Shown: positions 25,049 through 38,287 of the stretch, in pieces
How the letters are laid out: every line of letters begins with the position of its first letter
How positions within the stretch are numbered: position 1 is the first letter of the stretch
Assembly: GCA_947179485.1 (NCBI GenBank)
Contig: OX359245.1
Coordinates: forward strand, 29,127,067 to 29,191,066
Direction of reading: 5' to 3'
DNA: 64,000 bases
Origin: Allacma fusca
Lineage: Eukaryota > Arthropoda > Collembola > Symphypleona > Sminthuridae
Notes under the pieces: model-generated
Database searches by the model: none
Told to the model about the DNA's origin: nothing
Seen by the model: only the letters and a program-made list of their open reading frames with translations
Translations under genes and position numbers: made by a program

Positions 25049-28000
25049 TTAGTGAAGCACAAGAAGAGTTACTATAGATTCAGAAATGAATTTAATCATT
25101 GTGAGGACCATTCCGGGATAAACATAGTAGAATTTTCCGATGGTCACTCTGATTGATTTAGTACTCCGGAGAAATTTCGGAAGGATTTTCAACTGGCATT
25201 GACAACTCCAGCTTCTAAGTACTTCTCTAGACCTCACCTCCACCATTGCGTAAATGGTAAACGTACAGAACAAAATCATTAGAACAAGAATAGCGGCAAC
25301 AAACAAGGCGAAGGCAATAGGACCTGTAAGTCTTATGTATCCATAAACAATGAAGATGCTCAAACACAAAAATAACCATTGGAACGCTGGTAGTACGATC
25401 GGCGCATAAATATTCAAGGCAAAGCCGTTTAAAACTTGTAGCTCCCTATATAACTTCATAAATATTAGTGGCGTTCGGAGATGGTCACGGGTTGTGTATT
25501 TCTCTCTCCCAAGCCTAGAAGATTCATAGATAATATAAGCGCGAAAGGTCTTCGAGAATTTAGGCAAACAAATAAAAATTTGCCCAGTGTAATTCAACCA
25601 GATTCAAAAACATTGAAAGGTTCATTACACAAAACCATATAAATTCACATCGAGAAGTACTTCATAACAATCAACAATATGTTACAGAAGGGATAGGATG
25701 CATCTCCACTTGAGGTACCAAAAACCCGCATCCATACCCCAGTAGCTATTGTTTGTACCCGGGTATTACCCGGGTACTGTTGGACTATCCGGTTGGAAAT
25801 TCCCTATAGATATTTGCCTGCTCAGTTGAGCATGCCCTGAAAATTACAAAAATGAACAATTTCTCCGTTGTTTGACCACCAATGAAATTTTCCAAGATTT
25901 CGGACATTTTCCGATATTTTTCATGTTCCGATTTTTGGTTTGAGATGTGGTCGACTATTTTTAGTAATTACCGGGACGGGACAGGAATTTTGTTGACATC
26001 CCCAGATTTTCGGGACCGGGAATAACGTTTTGTCGTTTAAATTTTGGAGACGGCACGGGTACGAGGTTTCTGTCCCCATGTCTCGACTTTCGGAACTCTA
26101 ACCGGTGAACACGTTTTTTTACATTTTTGGGGATGGGGCGGGGACATGGTTTTTGTCACCGTGTCCCGATGGTCGAGACTGGGGACAAAGATTTTGAAAA
26201 AGTATTGCGATGGGACGGGGACGTTACAGGAATTTTGTCCCCAACAGTGCTCGGCACGGGTATGGGTAATACTCGGGTAAACGGGTATGGGTACGGGTAT
26301 GGGTACTACCCGGGTACGGATTTTGTGTATCCGAACAATTCCGGGTACTACCGGGTACACTTTGGTCGGCTCAAAATTTCGGGTACGGATACGGGTATGG
26401 GTACGGGTACAAGGATTTCAAAATGGGTATATACCCACTGGGTACGGGTATAATGGTGTCATTTACCCGTACCCGCGACCATTGTACCCGAGTATTTGGA
26501 TATGTTGTGATCTGAGACATTTTGATGAATTTTATGAAAATAATGGAACTTTCGTTGGAAAATTGTCGGTATTTTTAGTAATTATGAATACATATAGCTT
26601 ATTGTTAATAGCCTTTTAATCTTACAACATGCAGTAACTGTATTTCAGACTGTGTTGCTATATAAATATATATTTATATCTATAATATATATTTTTATGG
26701 AAACAGGTTTTAGGAAGAATAATTAATATACAGACGAGGAATAATATCAAAATAGAAGTGGAGAATAGGTTTCAACGAAATTTTATACAAAACGTCTTCA
26801 TAATGTAGTAATTTGTTACTAATTGCATAAATAGTCTGATTGACACGTATGCACATGATACTTCATTAGCCACAATAAATTTAAAAATTAGAGTTCCGAT
26901 GAGTTGGATGGCAAGATATTTTTTGTAATTAGTAGTTGATTAGGAAAAGGCGGATGTTTGTAACAAGATAATAATGATTTACATGTACACAGAGCTACTG
27001 AGATGAGAAAATTAATGTAAAAGGCCTAATAAATCAAGAAGTGAAAAATCGAGTCGCCAAGTCCCAAGCCAAAAATGCATGTACATATGGACTGGGTGCT
27101 ATAAAATACTTCGCCCATCAGCCCATAAACAATCAAAAGGTTGATAATTTTACTTCTAATCAAAAATGCTCTACTCTTCAATAAAATGCATAATGTCAAA
27201 TACCTCTCTAGCTAGTCAAAATTACCAAATCAGGTGTCATACATTTTTACATATAACGTACTATGTATCACATTAAAACAAATCTGGATAAAAAACCCGG
27301 GTACGAGTACGGGTACGACACTGAGATACCCGAGTATGGGTACAATTTTCGAGTCATTTCGGGTACGGGTACAATGTGGGTACAGGTACATGGATTGAGA
27401 TAACATTGCGGGTACGGATACGAAAATTTTGTACCCGGATATTCGGGTATGGGTACGGGTATAGATACCAGTTATTGAAATACCCGCACTTCGGGTACGG
27501 ATATGGGTACGGGTACCGATTTTTCGTACCCGTGCCGAGCACTGGTCCCCAATAGATTCTCTATATTGAACAATTCTTGTATGATCTAAGAACAACCAAT
27601 TGGAACAAATTGCCAAACGCTTCATAGCCGAAAACTTTCTTTTCAACATGTTAAAAAATGTTTGTTCCTGTATAAATACTTTTCTCAAAAACCTTCCCTC
27701 ATCTAACAATTCTCAAAACTCTTCAAACAATTTCCCTCAATTATTGTACCCATTTTCTTTGACTATTGACTTCGACCAGTTTACCAATTAATGACGCTTC
27801 TCTTAGTGCTACTCACTATGAAATACAACGAATTTCGAAAAAATTTGAAACATGACAGCTCACATGATCTCTTCATATTCACAAAACCATATAATTTTAC
27901 AGATATAAATACACCTGCTAGCGGCTCGAATTCACCCAAGCCTTGTATGTATAAACTTACGGCAGCTCTTTCATGATCTCCAGAATTGCAAAAACATAGT

Positions 28001-28736
28001 CAACTCCAGGAAAATAATACAAATACATGGTTGCAAACCACGCGAAAATGCAGTGAATAAGAAATATTTCCTGGAAAATGACGGAAGGTATGAACAAATG
28101 TGAAGGCAAATCCATGAGAGATGTAAACAGTAGAGGCATTTTGAAATAAAGTACACTAATTAAAAAGATCATAAATATAAGCAATCCATTAAAAAAAAGG
28201 ACGAGAAGTTGAAACAGTCCTCCTTTGTCATTTAAAATTGCCTTAATACCAAGATTTTCTTCCGATTTGAGGAGATATTTCTCTGTAAATCAGAATGAAA
28301 CAGCAATTTAAAAAATGACAACAAAATGACAACAAAATTTGTCCACTGTAAATAAGCGTCTAATCTTACTAAATTCCTTCCCAAACTTCAAATATTGACA
28401 ATGGAACTGTGGAATCTCGTAATGAACAAGGACGACATTGACATTTAAAATAACATTAAGGAGACCACAAAATGTCGTGACCGCTCCGAGTATCAAGTTG
28501 CTGGTGTCCGAAAGGGAGTTTTGCTTCTTAGTAGACATTTGCAAGGTCCGAATGCTCAACCAGATGAAAATTGCGATAGCAGCAATGAAACTGTAAACGT
28601 AAGAAATTTTCCTCAATCTACTCATGGATGTGCGGATGCTGTTGCTTTTTCCATCCCACCAATACGGTAGGCTACCCAGGTATGTTCCTATTTTATATGA
28701 CAACAACATCAGTCTTCTGCCAAGTGGTCCTAGCAT
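25049..28736 (-). CDS. Gr-b: seven-helix gustatory-receptor-like protein, intact
   Basis: Exon 1 at 28370-28736, exon 2 at 27961-28282, exon 3 at 25049-25514: lengths 367, 322 and 466, the same as Gr-a except exon 3 is 15 bp shorter; 384 residues, frame open. It starts MLGPLGRRLMLLSYKIGTYLG, then PYWWDGKSNSI; TM7 region GTFYYVYPGMVLTMIKF, ending TLLVLH. The Pro/Tyr after YYV replaces the VD seen in the paralogues. Intron 2 is 2.4 kb, swollen by an older remnant (25680-25930) and a 1300-bp hAT-like element (26245-27544); exons and splice sites are untouched. Probable membrane chemoreceptor. It is the best-preserved minus-strand copy and may be functional. Confidence 0.68.
25680..25930. repeat. 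Old element remnant in Gr-b intron 2, shared with Gr-c
   Basis: Has TTGTACCCGGGTATTACCCG and then TGAACAATTTCTCC...GTTTGACCACCAATGAAA. The same sequence lies in intron 2 of Gr-c (about 35160-35400), so it was present before those genes duplicated. Confidence 0.65.
26245..27544. mobile_element. hAT-like non-autonomous element, GGGTAC words
   Basis: 1300 bp with inverted ends CAGTGCTCGGCACGGGTA and an exact 8-bp target duplication GTCCCCAA (26237-26244, 27545-27552). Both ends run into long degenerate GGGTAC/GGGTAT arrays (26260-26490 and 27296-27530) that repeat the last bases of the terminus. The middle 0.8 kb is AT-rich with no transposase. It sits in Gr-b intron 2, inside an older GGGAC-rich remnant. 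The 8-bp duplication and CAGTG end fit the hAT superfamily. Confidence 0.88.
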
Positions 28737-29186
28737 TTTGATACTTTTATTTTCTCCGAAAGTTGTTATGGCTGGGAATATCCTACTTCTTTTCCAAAGA
28801 AGGAGAGGTCTCACAAATTGTTCTGAATTCGACTACGAATTAATGCAACTTGATCTAGCTGCCCACACAAAAGTCAGTTAAAGCGTTCTCCTATTTGATA
28901 TTACTAGAGCTTAAATTGAATAGTTGGGCTGAGTTGTTGGATTCCTAGAGATGAGTGTATCCAAATTGCTTGATTAAATAGCTTTCTTGGTAATTCCAAT
29001 TGAGTGTTCTAAATCAATATTTGTTGTTTCATTAAATGTAAGTTTTGCTGCCAAACGTGCTTGATTTGTATCCGTTCAACTACATAATACCAGTAATGGA
29101 AACATAAGCAGAGAATACAATTGACTAAGTTTATACGGTTAATACAAATATTCGCTACGCGAGTATTTGAGCTTCGCTAAAGTTGG
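28737..29186. repeat. 5' flank of Gr-b, duplicated
   Basis: The sequence upstream of the Gr-b start, with TAGCTGCCCACACAAAAGTC at about 28856, recurs upstream of Gr-c (36560-36870), Gr-d (40850-41110) and the exon-1 fragment (44990-45080). It defines the upstream end of the duplicated unit and should include the promoter; I see no clear TATA box. Confidence 0.65.
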
Positions 29187-29575
29187 CGTCAGCTACCGCC
29201 GTCAAAGTAGGATGAATTTTCAGTTTTTGTTTTCGAAATTTCCAACTATCGGGCCGGTTTCAGCTACTTAAGCAAACGACCATTACTATTTATGTAAGCA
29301 ATATTTACAAAACATGTAATTAGACAATTTTAGTAGCTTCGAACAAATCTGTTATTTGAATTGAAGTTCGAAATTTCAAGTTTTATTTTCTGAAAACCTA
29401 TCCGGTCAATGTCAACCAAAAACGAAATCAGGCTTATGGTTGACGCAAGTAATGTTCATACAAAATTTCATTGAAATCGGTTCCGTAGGCTTTGAAGCAT
29501 TGTGCGGAAGGACACGCGGACGTGCGGACATATAGACAGGTTCATTTTACTAGGGGGTTGACACCACCCTAAAAA
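29187..29575. repeat. Dispersed repeat, copy 1
   Basis: GGCGTCAGCTACCGCCGTCA to the GACACGCGGACGTGCGGACA segment near its end. A diverged copy lies at about 42468-42770 (GGCGTCAGCTACCACCGTCA). No coding capacity is visible. Confidence 0.6.
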
Positions 29576-29784
29576 ACAATTATAGGCCGAATGTATCACC
29601 ACAAAACAGCAAATGATTTTAATGAAAAGCATAACCTGCCCAATTTTTGCGGGTTGATGGGAAGCTTGTGCAAATACAAAATTGTGCTAATGGAGGAGAG
29701 GTGCTAAAGGATCTTAATACTTCAACTGCAAGTAATTCTTCGCCCCTAATTTATTTGCATATATTAATTACAAGTGCACCGTTC

Positions 29785-30296
29785 CAGGATCCACCAGTCC
29801 CTACCTTTTTCAGTCCAAGTCAAAATAAGTCTTAAGTGTCTGATCAGTCAGTCAGTCCTTAAGTCTGTTTGCCGTTTCCTATGAGTCTCAGTCAGTCACA
29901 GTCATTATAAGAGTCACTCGAATAAGTCACAGTCTCAGAGGACAATGCGAAAATTTCAAAAATACCTATTTTTTGTAATTTTCTTGTGCTGCATTTCAAT
30001 ACAATTGATGACCTGGAATCTGCTTTTGTAAAATACTACGAAAATCTCCAATATTTTCAATGTAGATTTTTGTTCCGCTAGATACGTTGTGTACGCTTTA
30101 TGATTTTCTTGATTCCTACATTGGTTTAAGCGTTCGTCTCAGTCTCAGTCAGTCCCGATGATTCAGAAATAAGTCTAAGTCAGTCAAAGTCTTGAGCTGT
30201 AGTTAGATTTATCAGTCACAGTCTCAGTCAGTCATCAGTCAGTCACTCAATGTTGCAGTCAGTCCTTCAGCATCAGTCTAAGACTGGTCTATCCTG
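29785..30296. mobile_element. hAT-like non-autonomous element, CAGTCAGT words
   Basis: 512 bp with an exact 8-bp target duplication CACCGTTC (29777-29784, 30297-30304). The left end CAGGATCCACCAGTC matches the reverse complement of the right end, CAGGATAGACCAGTC, at 13 of 15 bases. Subterminal arrays of TCAGTCAGTC/AAGTCTCAGTC words occur on both sides (29806-29940, 30128-30285). No coding region. Confidence 0.85.
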
Positions 30297-30304
30297 CACC
30301 GTTC

Positions 30305-30790
30305 CATTACATTTACAGTTAGATTATAGTTAGGTTCCAAGACATTTTGGAACCATTTTATTTTTCTCAAAAATGTAGCAGATCTGCTGTTCATCGACTA
30401 TTAAAAATTTCTTTATCTCCAAGAATTACTATTTTTCCCGTTACTTGTATTTGCATTACCGACTGGTACAGTGCATTTCTTATACAGTAGTTTCAATTCC
30501 AAGGGACGTCAAAATACTTGGCAATAAACTGTAATGAAATTATATCATACTACTAACTATTTAATGTAAATGTAATGTTAGGAACAATTTAACCATGCTA
30601 ATATCAAGGGAATGTTGTCAAGAAGAAAACCACAACATTGGAAATTTACAGTGTTAGTATCTGTATAGGAGTTAAAATAATATTAGCTCATAACTTATCC
30701 TGTACAAATTATTCCGTACAATAATTAATTAAGAATGCTTAATCAACCAGCCGCCGCCAGAACCGTGTTTCATAGTAATATTATAGGAAA
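30305..30790. other. Intergenic
   Basis: AT-rich, no gene or recognisable element seen. Confidence 0.4.
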
Positions 30791-32813
30791 GTTGAGTTAG
30801 GTCATCTTTGATAAATACAAACAGGTAATTCGAACAAAAATTATAACGGAAATCACAACACCCGAGGTTTTTCACGAATTTCCTATGAATTTTACATATT
30901 TCAACGCCAAATTTTGTATTCTATGTATCCACGTTTGTGATAAATGTTTTTGCTAGGCATGTGGTAGGGGTTACCAAAATTTATCATTACAATGAACCTA
31001 AAGATTTGCTTCACGGATAAACCACAATTGTATGTTCCATAGCCTACTTAAAGAAGTGACTCTAAATGAATTTCACTCCCCCAGTTTGTAGCAAATTTAG
31101 TTCCAGATTTTCCAAACTTTAATTTATTTACCTGGCTCCTAGGTCAACAATTGAGATCACTGGATTAGTTGGAGATTTTAGAACGTCAGTTTGGTCAGTC
31201 TGCAGTTATATTTTTTGAATTCATAAGTAAGCTTGCATAACAAGATCCGTGTAAATTACAGACTATTAAGGTTAGCTAAAAACCCACAGGCGGGATTTTT
31301 AAACTTATAATTCTTATTTGATTAAGCTCTGTTTGCTACTGGTTTACTAGCCCATTTTATTGATTACATTGTCCTACCAAAATCAATATTCAGTACCAAG
31401 GTCGAAAATCTCTCCACTTAAAAAGTAATGTCAAAACTACAATTTGATTGTGTTTGATGTTCATAAATGCCGTACTACGTTTTAAATTTTTAAACATGTC
31501 AATCCCAATGTTCTACTGCACAAGTCTTATTCAAGACCACCCTTAAAATGAATTAAATTTGACATTTTATTCAAATTGATATATATTTTATTGAAATAAA
31601 TTTGACATTTTATTCAAATTGATATATATTTTATTGAAATAAATTTGACATTTTATTCAAATTGATATAAATTTTATTGAATGAAATTTGGCATTTTATT
31701 CAAATTGATATAAATTTTATTGAATTACATTTGGCATTTTATTCAAATTGATATATATTTTATTGAATTAAATTTGACATTGTATTCAATTGATATATAT
31801 TTTATTGAATTAAATTTGACATTGTATTCAATTGATGTATATTTTATTGAATTAAATTTGACATTGTATTCAATTGATATATATTTTATTGAATTAAATT
31901 TGACATTGTATTCAATTGATGTATATTTTATTGAATTAAATTTGACATTGTATTCAATTGATATATATTTTATTGAATTAAATTTGACATTGTATTCAAT
32001 TGATATATATTTTATTGAATTAAATTTGACATTGTATTCAATTGCTATAATTATATTTTATTTAATTAAATAACTCAGTAGACAGATGTTTTAAACTATG
32101 TAGCACTATGGGCACACACTTTGATTAAAGTTCTTTAAAAAAGAGCAATTGAATACAAAGCACTCATTGATCATTAGAAGATCCAGATAGACAGGGTAAC
32201 CATTAAAATTTAACTCACCTCGAGCCCATTGCGAAAAGATACTCACAAAATTTTTAATTGCTTCCCCCTAGTTTGTAGCACATTTAGTTTCAGATTTTTT
32301 AAAATTTATTCCATTGAACTGGGTCAATATTTGACGTCACATGGTCATGGAACACCAATCCAAGTCGTTTTTGTTTCAGAATGCCAACTTGCTCATTTTT
32401 TGTTTCTCGCATAACATTTTTGCCGGACATTGTTTTGACGCTGAATTGTAGGAAATTTTATGAGATTTCTATGGATCTATAACACTGTTCTCTGTTGATA
32501 AATTGGGCGTTGTGCGAAAAAGGATGTGGTAAAAACAGGATTATTTCTTGTCTTGCCATTTCTTCCCAGATGGTCCGGCGTTTCGTATACTTCTTGAAAA
32601 CGTTGCTTTTGTACTAAAGTTCATGTGAATTCATTTGATTTGAATATTAATTTCCTAGGAAAAAGAGCGATGCCAAATGACTGCGATCAATCTTTATATA
32701 AGATCGTCCATAAATTAATTTAGGGAGTACATTTGTTATTGTTGTTATTAAAGTTAAACTTGAGCCCACACAGAGACTGTTAAAGTGGATTGATGCACAC
32801 AAATGTTGTGGAC
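30791..32813. repeat. Downstream flank of Gr-c, duplicated with 20570-22060
   Basis: Long alignable match to the ghost unit at 20570-22060. The main difference is the tandem array at 31550-32060, which is present once in the other copy. A hAT-like element (32814-34048) splits the unit from its remaining part (34049-34548). Confidence 0.7.
31550..32060. repeat. 43/42-bp tandem array
   Basis: Twelve copies of a unit like TTTGACATTTTATTCAAATT plus GATATATATTTTATTGAA. Starts are at 31561, 31604, 31647, 31690, 31733 and 31776 (period 43), then every 42 bp to about 32028. The homologous position in the ghost unit (about 21258-21300) has one copy, so the array expanded after duplication. Confidence 0.9.
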
Positions 32814-34048
32814 CAGAGCTGCGCTCAAGTTCAAATAGACCATGAGTATTTCAAGTCATGGTCAAGTTCGGGTCATGGTCAAGTAAAATATAATGGATAC
32901 TTGAACATTCAAGGCATGGTCAAGTTATTTATTCTACTTGACCCTGAGATTTGAAATCAAGTAGTTATCATGGTCAAGACAAAAAATTCTACTTGAGAGT
33001 CAAGTCATGTTCATGGTCAAGTAAAAATGTATAAATCCTTGACCATGAACCATGAGTATTTCAAGTACTTATTCAAGTAACGAAACGTTACGCATATCGA
33101 AGTTGTGGCACTATATATTTCAATAGGTTTTCTTTCATAATGTTATCGTTACTCCGAGACTCCGTATCCATACATGTTCTTCTAAACTACATATTTTTGG
33201 GTTACGATTCAATATCTCTAGATATTGGAAAGCCACAGCTGTAATAGTGAACGAAAGAAAACGAATATAAAAACTTTGGAGCAGCACCTATGAAAGCAAC
33301 AGTGTTCAATGTTCGATTGTTGTATAAAATAAACGCGTTATTAATCAATCAAGTTACTTAAATCCAAGTACTCTTCATTCTAAACAATTTAACATCTGTA
33401 AAACGTTAAACACTACCACATAAGCCAGTTTGTTTCATTATTAACAGGGTGGACGCTGAACTGTAGATATTTTCAGTGAAGCACAACCCAAACTTGAATG
33501 TTAGCGTAAGTAATTATTATTAACAGGAAAATTCAATGGGAAATGATTTACTTACTTCTAAAAGACTGTTTACCTTACAATTAGCAGAGACTATTCGTAG
33601 TTTCTCGTGATTGAAGGTTGGCTAAAACTAAAACACAAGACATTAAAATATCCAACTGAAGCAGCAACTCAAAATTTACTTGGAGAAGCTTGACAATTGT
33701 GAATAATATTGTTATTTGCTAAGTTTTAACCATAAATGGTGTACTTGGTGTATTTTAAGTGTGAATACTATTTTTCTATTTCTATTTTTTTAAAAACTTG
33801 ACAGTTCAAGTCAAGTTCAAGTTCGGGTCATGGTCAAGTCATGGTCAATAAGTCAAGAGTTGTCCCTGCTATACTTGACCAGGTTCAAGTTACGCGGAAA
33901 GTACTTGAATACTTGACCCTGAATTTTCAAGTAATTGTCTGACCATGAACCGTCAAGTTCAAGACCGTCTGAAAAACCTACTTGACTGTCAGGGTCAAGT
34001 CAAGTTCAGGGTCAAGTTTGGGATTTACTTGACTTGAGCGCAGCTCTG
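32814..34048. mobile_element. hAT-like non-autonomous element, TCAAGT words
   Basis: 1235 bp with perfect inverted ends CAGAGCTGCGCTCAAGT and an exact 8-bp target duplication TTGTGGAC (32806-32813, 34049-34056). The left 250 bp and right 240 bp consist of degenerate TCAAGT/GGTCAAG/ACTTGA words that continue the terminus. The middle is AT-rich with no transposase. It cleanly interrupts the duplicated Gr-c downstream flank, and sister copies give the empty site. Confidence 0.92.
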
Positions 34049-34548
34049 TTGTGGACTAATTTCTACAGTCGCTGCCACAAAATGACACTAAACTTTGTAC
34101 TCAGTACTCACAAATTTACATAGTTATTAACAATATAACACTTATGCATTACATTCAATGTACACATAGTACAAAAAAATAGTACACAGATTATACATAT
34201 TATGATATGATATACGCACATATGATACCTTTTACCTGTATTCTATCATAGACATACCACCGTCAATAACTATAAGCTTCAAAAATTATAGCTGATTTGA
34301 TCGTAGGTTCCAGCAAATGTTTTTACTGCAATTAAGCTTAGTCAATACTTATCAACCTCTAGTCTAGTACAGTACAAGCACTGCCGTTGTATTAATATTG
34401 ACTGTAAAAGTTGAAGTCAATACTCTGTAATATACATAGTTACTGTTGGCATTGCTTAAGAAAACTGAGCGGATGTAATTCTTCGCTATAGTAAAAAATA
34501 AATGCAAAGGAATTTTATTACAGAAGCAACACTTCATCATAATTCATT

Positions 34549-36432
34549 TTAGTAAAGCACAAGAAGAGTTACTACAGATTCAGAAATGAATTTAATCATT
34601 GTGAGGACTAATCCGGGATCAACATAGTAGAATGTTCCGATGGTCATTCTGATTGATTTAGTACTCCGGAGAAATTTCTGAAGAATTTTCAATTGGCCTT
34701 GACAACTCCAGCTTCTAAGTACTTCTCTAGACCTCACCTCCACCATTGCCAGAATGGTAAACGAAGTCAACAAAATCATTAGAACAAGAATAGCGGAAAC
34801 AAACAAGACGAAGGCAATAGGGCCACTAAGTCTTACGTATCCATAAACAATGAAGATGCTCAAACACAAAAATAACCACTGGAAGGCTGGTAATCCGATC
34901 GGTGCATAAATATTCAAGCCAAGTGCGCATAAAACTTGTAGCTCCCTGTATAACTTCATAAATTTTAGTGGCGTTCGGAGAAGGTCATTCGTTGTGTATT
35001 TTTATCTCCCAATCCTGGAATATTCAAAGGTAACTTAAAGCAGAAATGTCATTGAGAATTTAGACAATCAATTAAAAATTTGATCCGTGCAATTCAACCA
35101 GATCCAAAAACATGACAGATTCATTAAACAAAACCGTATGAATTCAAATACTTCATAACAGTCAATAATATGTTCCTGAAGGGATAGGGTATTTGTCCCT
35201 TTAAGGTAACGAAAACGAGTGCCCTTACCCGAATAGCTTTTATTTGTACCCGAGTATTACTAGGGTACTGTAGGGTTAACCGATTGAAAATTAATAGAAA
35301 TATTTACTGATAAGTGCCCTAAATTTGACAAAAATGAACAATTTCTCCAGTGTTTGACCACAAATGAAAATCTCCAGGATTTTGGACATTTTCCCATTAA
35401 GAGCATTTATATCAAATTGCCTAAAGCATCATTTACATAGTATTTCTTTTTAAAAAACTTTAACTAAATTCAAATGCTGCTACGCCAAAATGAACGAAAT
35501 GAAATATGTTCTCGCATATTTTCTATTGAACAATTCTTGTATGGTCAAAGAACAACCAATTAGAACGAATTAGTAGGACGGTTTCTTCATATTCACAAAG
35601 CCATATAATTATTACACCAGCAAGCGGCTCAAATTTGCTCGAGACTCGTATATTTAAACTTACAGCAGCTCTGCCATGATTTCCAGAATTGAGAAGACAG
35701 AGTCGAATCCAGGAAAAAAATACAAATACATGGTTGCAAACCACGCAAAAATTAGGTGCATAATAACGACTTCCTGGAAAATTACGAACGGTATGAGCAA
35801 ATGTAAAGGCAAATCAATGAGAGACGTAAACAGTAGAGGAAGTTTGACGTAAATTACAGTAATCAAAAGAATCATAAATATAAGCAATCCATTAAAAAAA
35901 GGACGAGAAGTTGAAACAGTCCTCCTTTGTCATTTAAAATTGCCTTAATACCAAGATTTTCTTCCGATTTGAGGAGATATTTCTCTGGAAATCCGAATGA
36001 TAGCAATTTAAAAAATGAAAATTAAATTACAATATATTTCCAGTGAAATAAGCTTCATTTTAATCTTACTAAATTCCTTCCCAAACTTCAAATATTGACA
36101 ATGGAACTGTGGAATCTCGTACTGAACAAGGACGAGATTGACATTTAAAATGACATTAAAGAGACCACAAAATGTCATGACCGCTCCATCACGTTGCTGG
36201 TGTCCGAAAGGGAAATTTGCTTGTTAGCAAACATTTGCAAGGTCCTAATGCTCAACCAGATGAAAATTGCGATAGCCGCAATGAAACTGTAAGAGTAGGA
36301 AATTTTCCTCAATCTACTCATGGATGTGCGGATGCTGTTGCTTTTTCCATCCCACCAATACGGTAGGCTTCCCAGGTATGTTCCCATTTTATATGGCAAG
36401 AACATCAGTCTTCTGCCAAGTGGTCCTAGCAT
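34549..36432 (-). pseudogene. Gr-c: gustatory-receptor-like pseudogene
   Basis: All three exons are recognisable: 36070-36432, 35664-35984 and 34549-35014, with splice sites as in Gr-b. Exon 1 is 4 bp short (deletion near 36186, after TSNVM). Exon 2 is 1 bp short (seven instead of eight bases in the homopolymer at about 35891-35897). Exon 3 has an in-frame TAA (35004-35002) in place of the Glu codon near its start. Three independent lesions make it non-coding. Close sequence identity to Gr-b and Gr-d shows a fairly recent duplicate. Its intron 2 retains the remnant also found in Gr-b. Confidence 0.85.
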
Positions 36433-38287
36433 TTCGACACTTTTATTTTCCCCAAAAGTTGCTCTAGGTGTGAATGTTCTACTTCTTTTCCAATGAAGGA
36501 GAAGCCTCACAAATATCGAGAATAACTATTCTGAATTCGACTACGAATTAATGCAACTTAATCTAGCTGCCCACACAAAAGTCAGTTAAAGCGCTCTCCT
36601 ATTTGAGTAATGCTAGAGCTTAAATTGAATAGTTGGACTGAGTTGTTGGATTCTTAGAGATGAGTGTATCCAAATTGCTTGATTAAATAGCTTTCTTGGT
36701 ACTCCCAATTGAGAGTTTTAAATTAATATTTGTTGTCTCATCGAATATATAGATATTGCTGCCACACGTGCTTGAATTATACATGTTCAACTACATGATA
36801 CAAATAATGGAAACATATGCTGAGAATGCAGTTGATTAAGTTTATACGGTTCATAATATATTGGATAAGTTCTATTTAATAAGCAGATGGAAATATCTTG
36901 TATCTCACTGAAGACAAACATCCCACACAAACTGCAGGAATAACTGAAGGCGTCCTCCAGAGACAGGGTAAAGTTAGATTTGGTATAACATCGCTGTCAA
37001 CGAATGTATTTTCCAGGTTTAGTAACAAAATTGACAGTTTGTCGGTTTGACTGAATTTGTTGGCATAGGCGTTTCCAAATAGATATTAAAACATCTGCCA
37101 ACATGTGATGTTTACTTTAAGGACAGATCTACATACTTTTTTATTCTTGGATTATCCAGGGTCCAGTCCTTTGTAGTATGAGCTTAGTCTATGCATACCA
37201 AATGATTCTCTAATAAAAATGAACATGGTGACCATGAAAACTGAACTTACTCCAGTCTATTGAGATACTCCTAAAATATTGCTCCCCCCATTTATAACAC
37301 ATCTAGTTCCAGATTTTCCAATTTTTTTTTCAATGACCAGTGTCAATATATGACGTCACAAGGTCTTGGAACGCCAAGCCAAGTCATTTATATTTCAGAT
37401 TGCTAACTTGCCGATTTTTTGTTTCTCGCATAACATTTTTGACGGACGCTGATTTTGTAGGAAATTTTATGAGCTTTCCATGGAGTTAGAACAATATTCT
37501 GTCTGTTGATAAATCTGACGATGCTTGAAAAAACCCGGAACAACGTAGTCAAAATTATGCCTCAAGAGCAAAACAGAAAAGGTAATTATGTGGAAAAAAC
37601 GTGGTAATTATTTCTGATCTGATGATTTTTTCACGGATGGTTCGGCGTTCCGAATACATTTTTTAAAAGCTGCTTTTGTACTGAAATTCATGCGGATTCA
37701 TTTGAATTGAATCTTAATTTGCTACCACAAAATGTGGACTGTGATCAATCTTTACATAGGATCGTCCAGTAAAACATTTAGAGAGTACATTTCTGTCATT
37801 GCTTTTAATAACGCTGTACTTGAGCCCACATGAAGTTCTTTGTAGTTTACAGATGCATACAAATGTTGGAAATATTTTCTACAGTCGCCGTCACAAAAAG
37901 ATATTCCACTTTGTACTCACCCATGTACGTAGATATTAAACCTGTAATACGTATATGTAGATATATGCATTACATCCAATGTACACATAACACAAAACAA
38001 TAATACTCAGATTATACATGATACCTTTTACTCTGCATTCTATCGGACATTCCACCATCAATACATAAGCTTATAAAACATAAGTGACATGATCGTAGGG
38101 TTCCAGCAAATGTTTTGTCTACAGTAAAGTTTAGCCAATATTTGTCAAACTTTTTTCGAGTCTAGTACAGCATAAGCAGTGCCGTTTGGCATTGTATGGG
38201 ACAACTGGGCGGTTGTAATTTTTCTCTATAGTAGAAGAAAGTGTAAAGGAAATTTATTACAGAAACAACACTCCATACCAATGTAAT
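36433..38287. repeat. Gr-c 5' flank and Gr-d 3' flank
   Basis: 36560-36870 repeats the Gr-b upstream flank. 37230-38150 repeats the downstream-unit sequence (compare 21370-22060 and 32130-32790). 36870-37230 holds nothing I recognise. Confidence 0.6.

Noticed and set aside
26044-26619. Open frames rich in Gly-Thr-Gly-Met
   Set aside because: They arise from GGGTAC word arrays at the end of a transposon.
31720-32073. 117-codon repeated open frame
   Set aside because: It is the translation of a 42-bp AT-rich tandem repeat, and a sister unit has only one copy.
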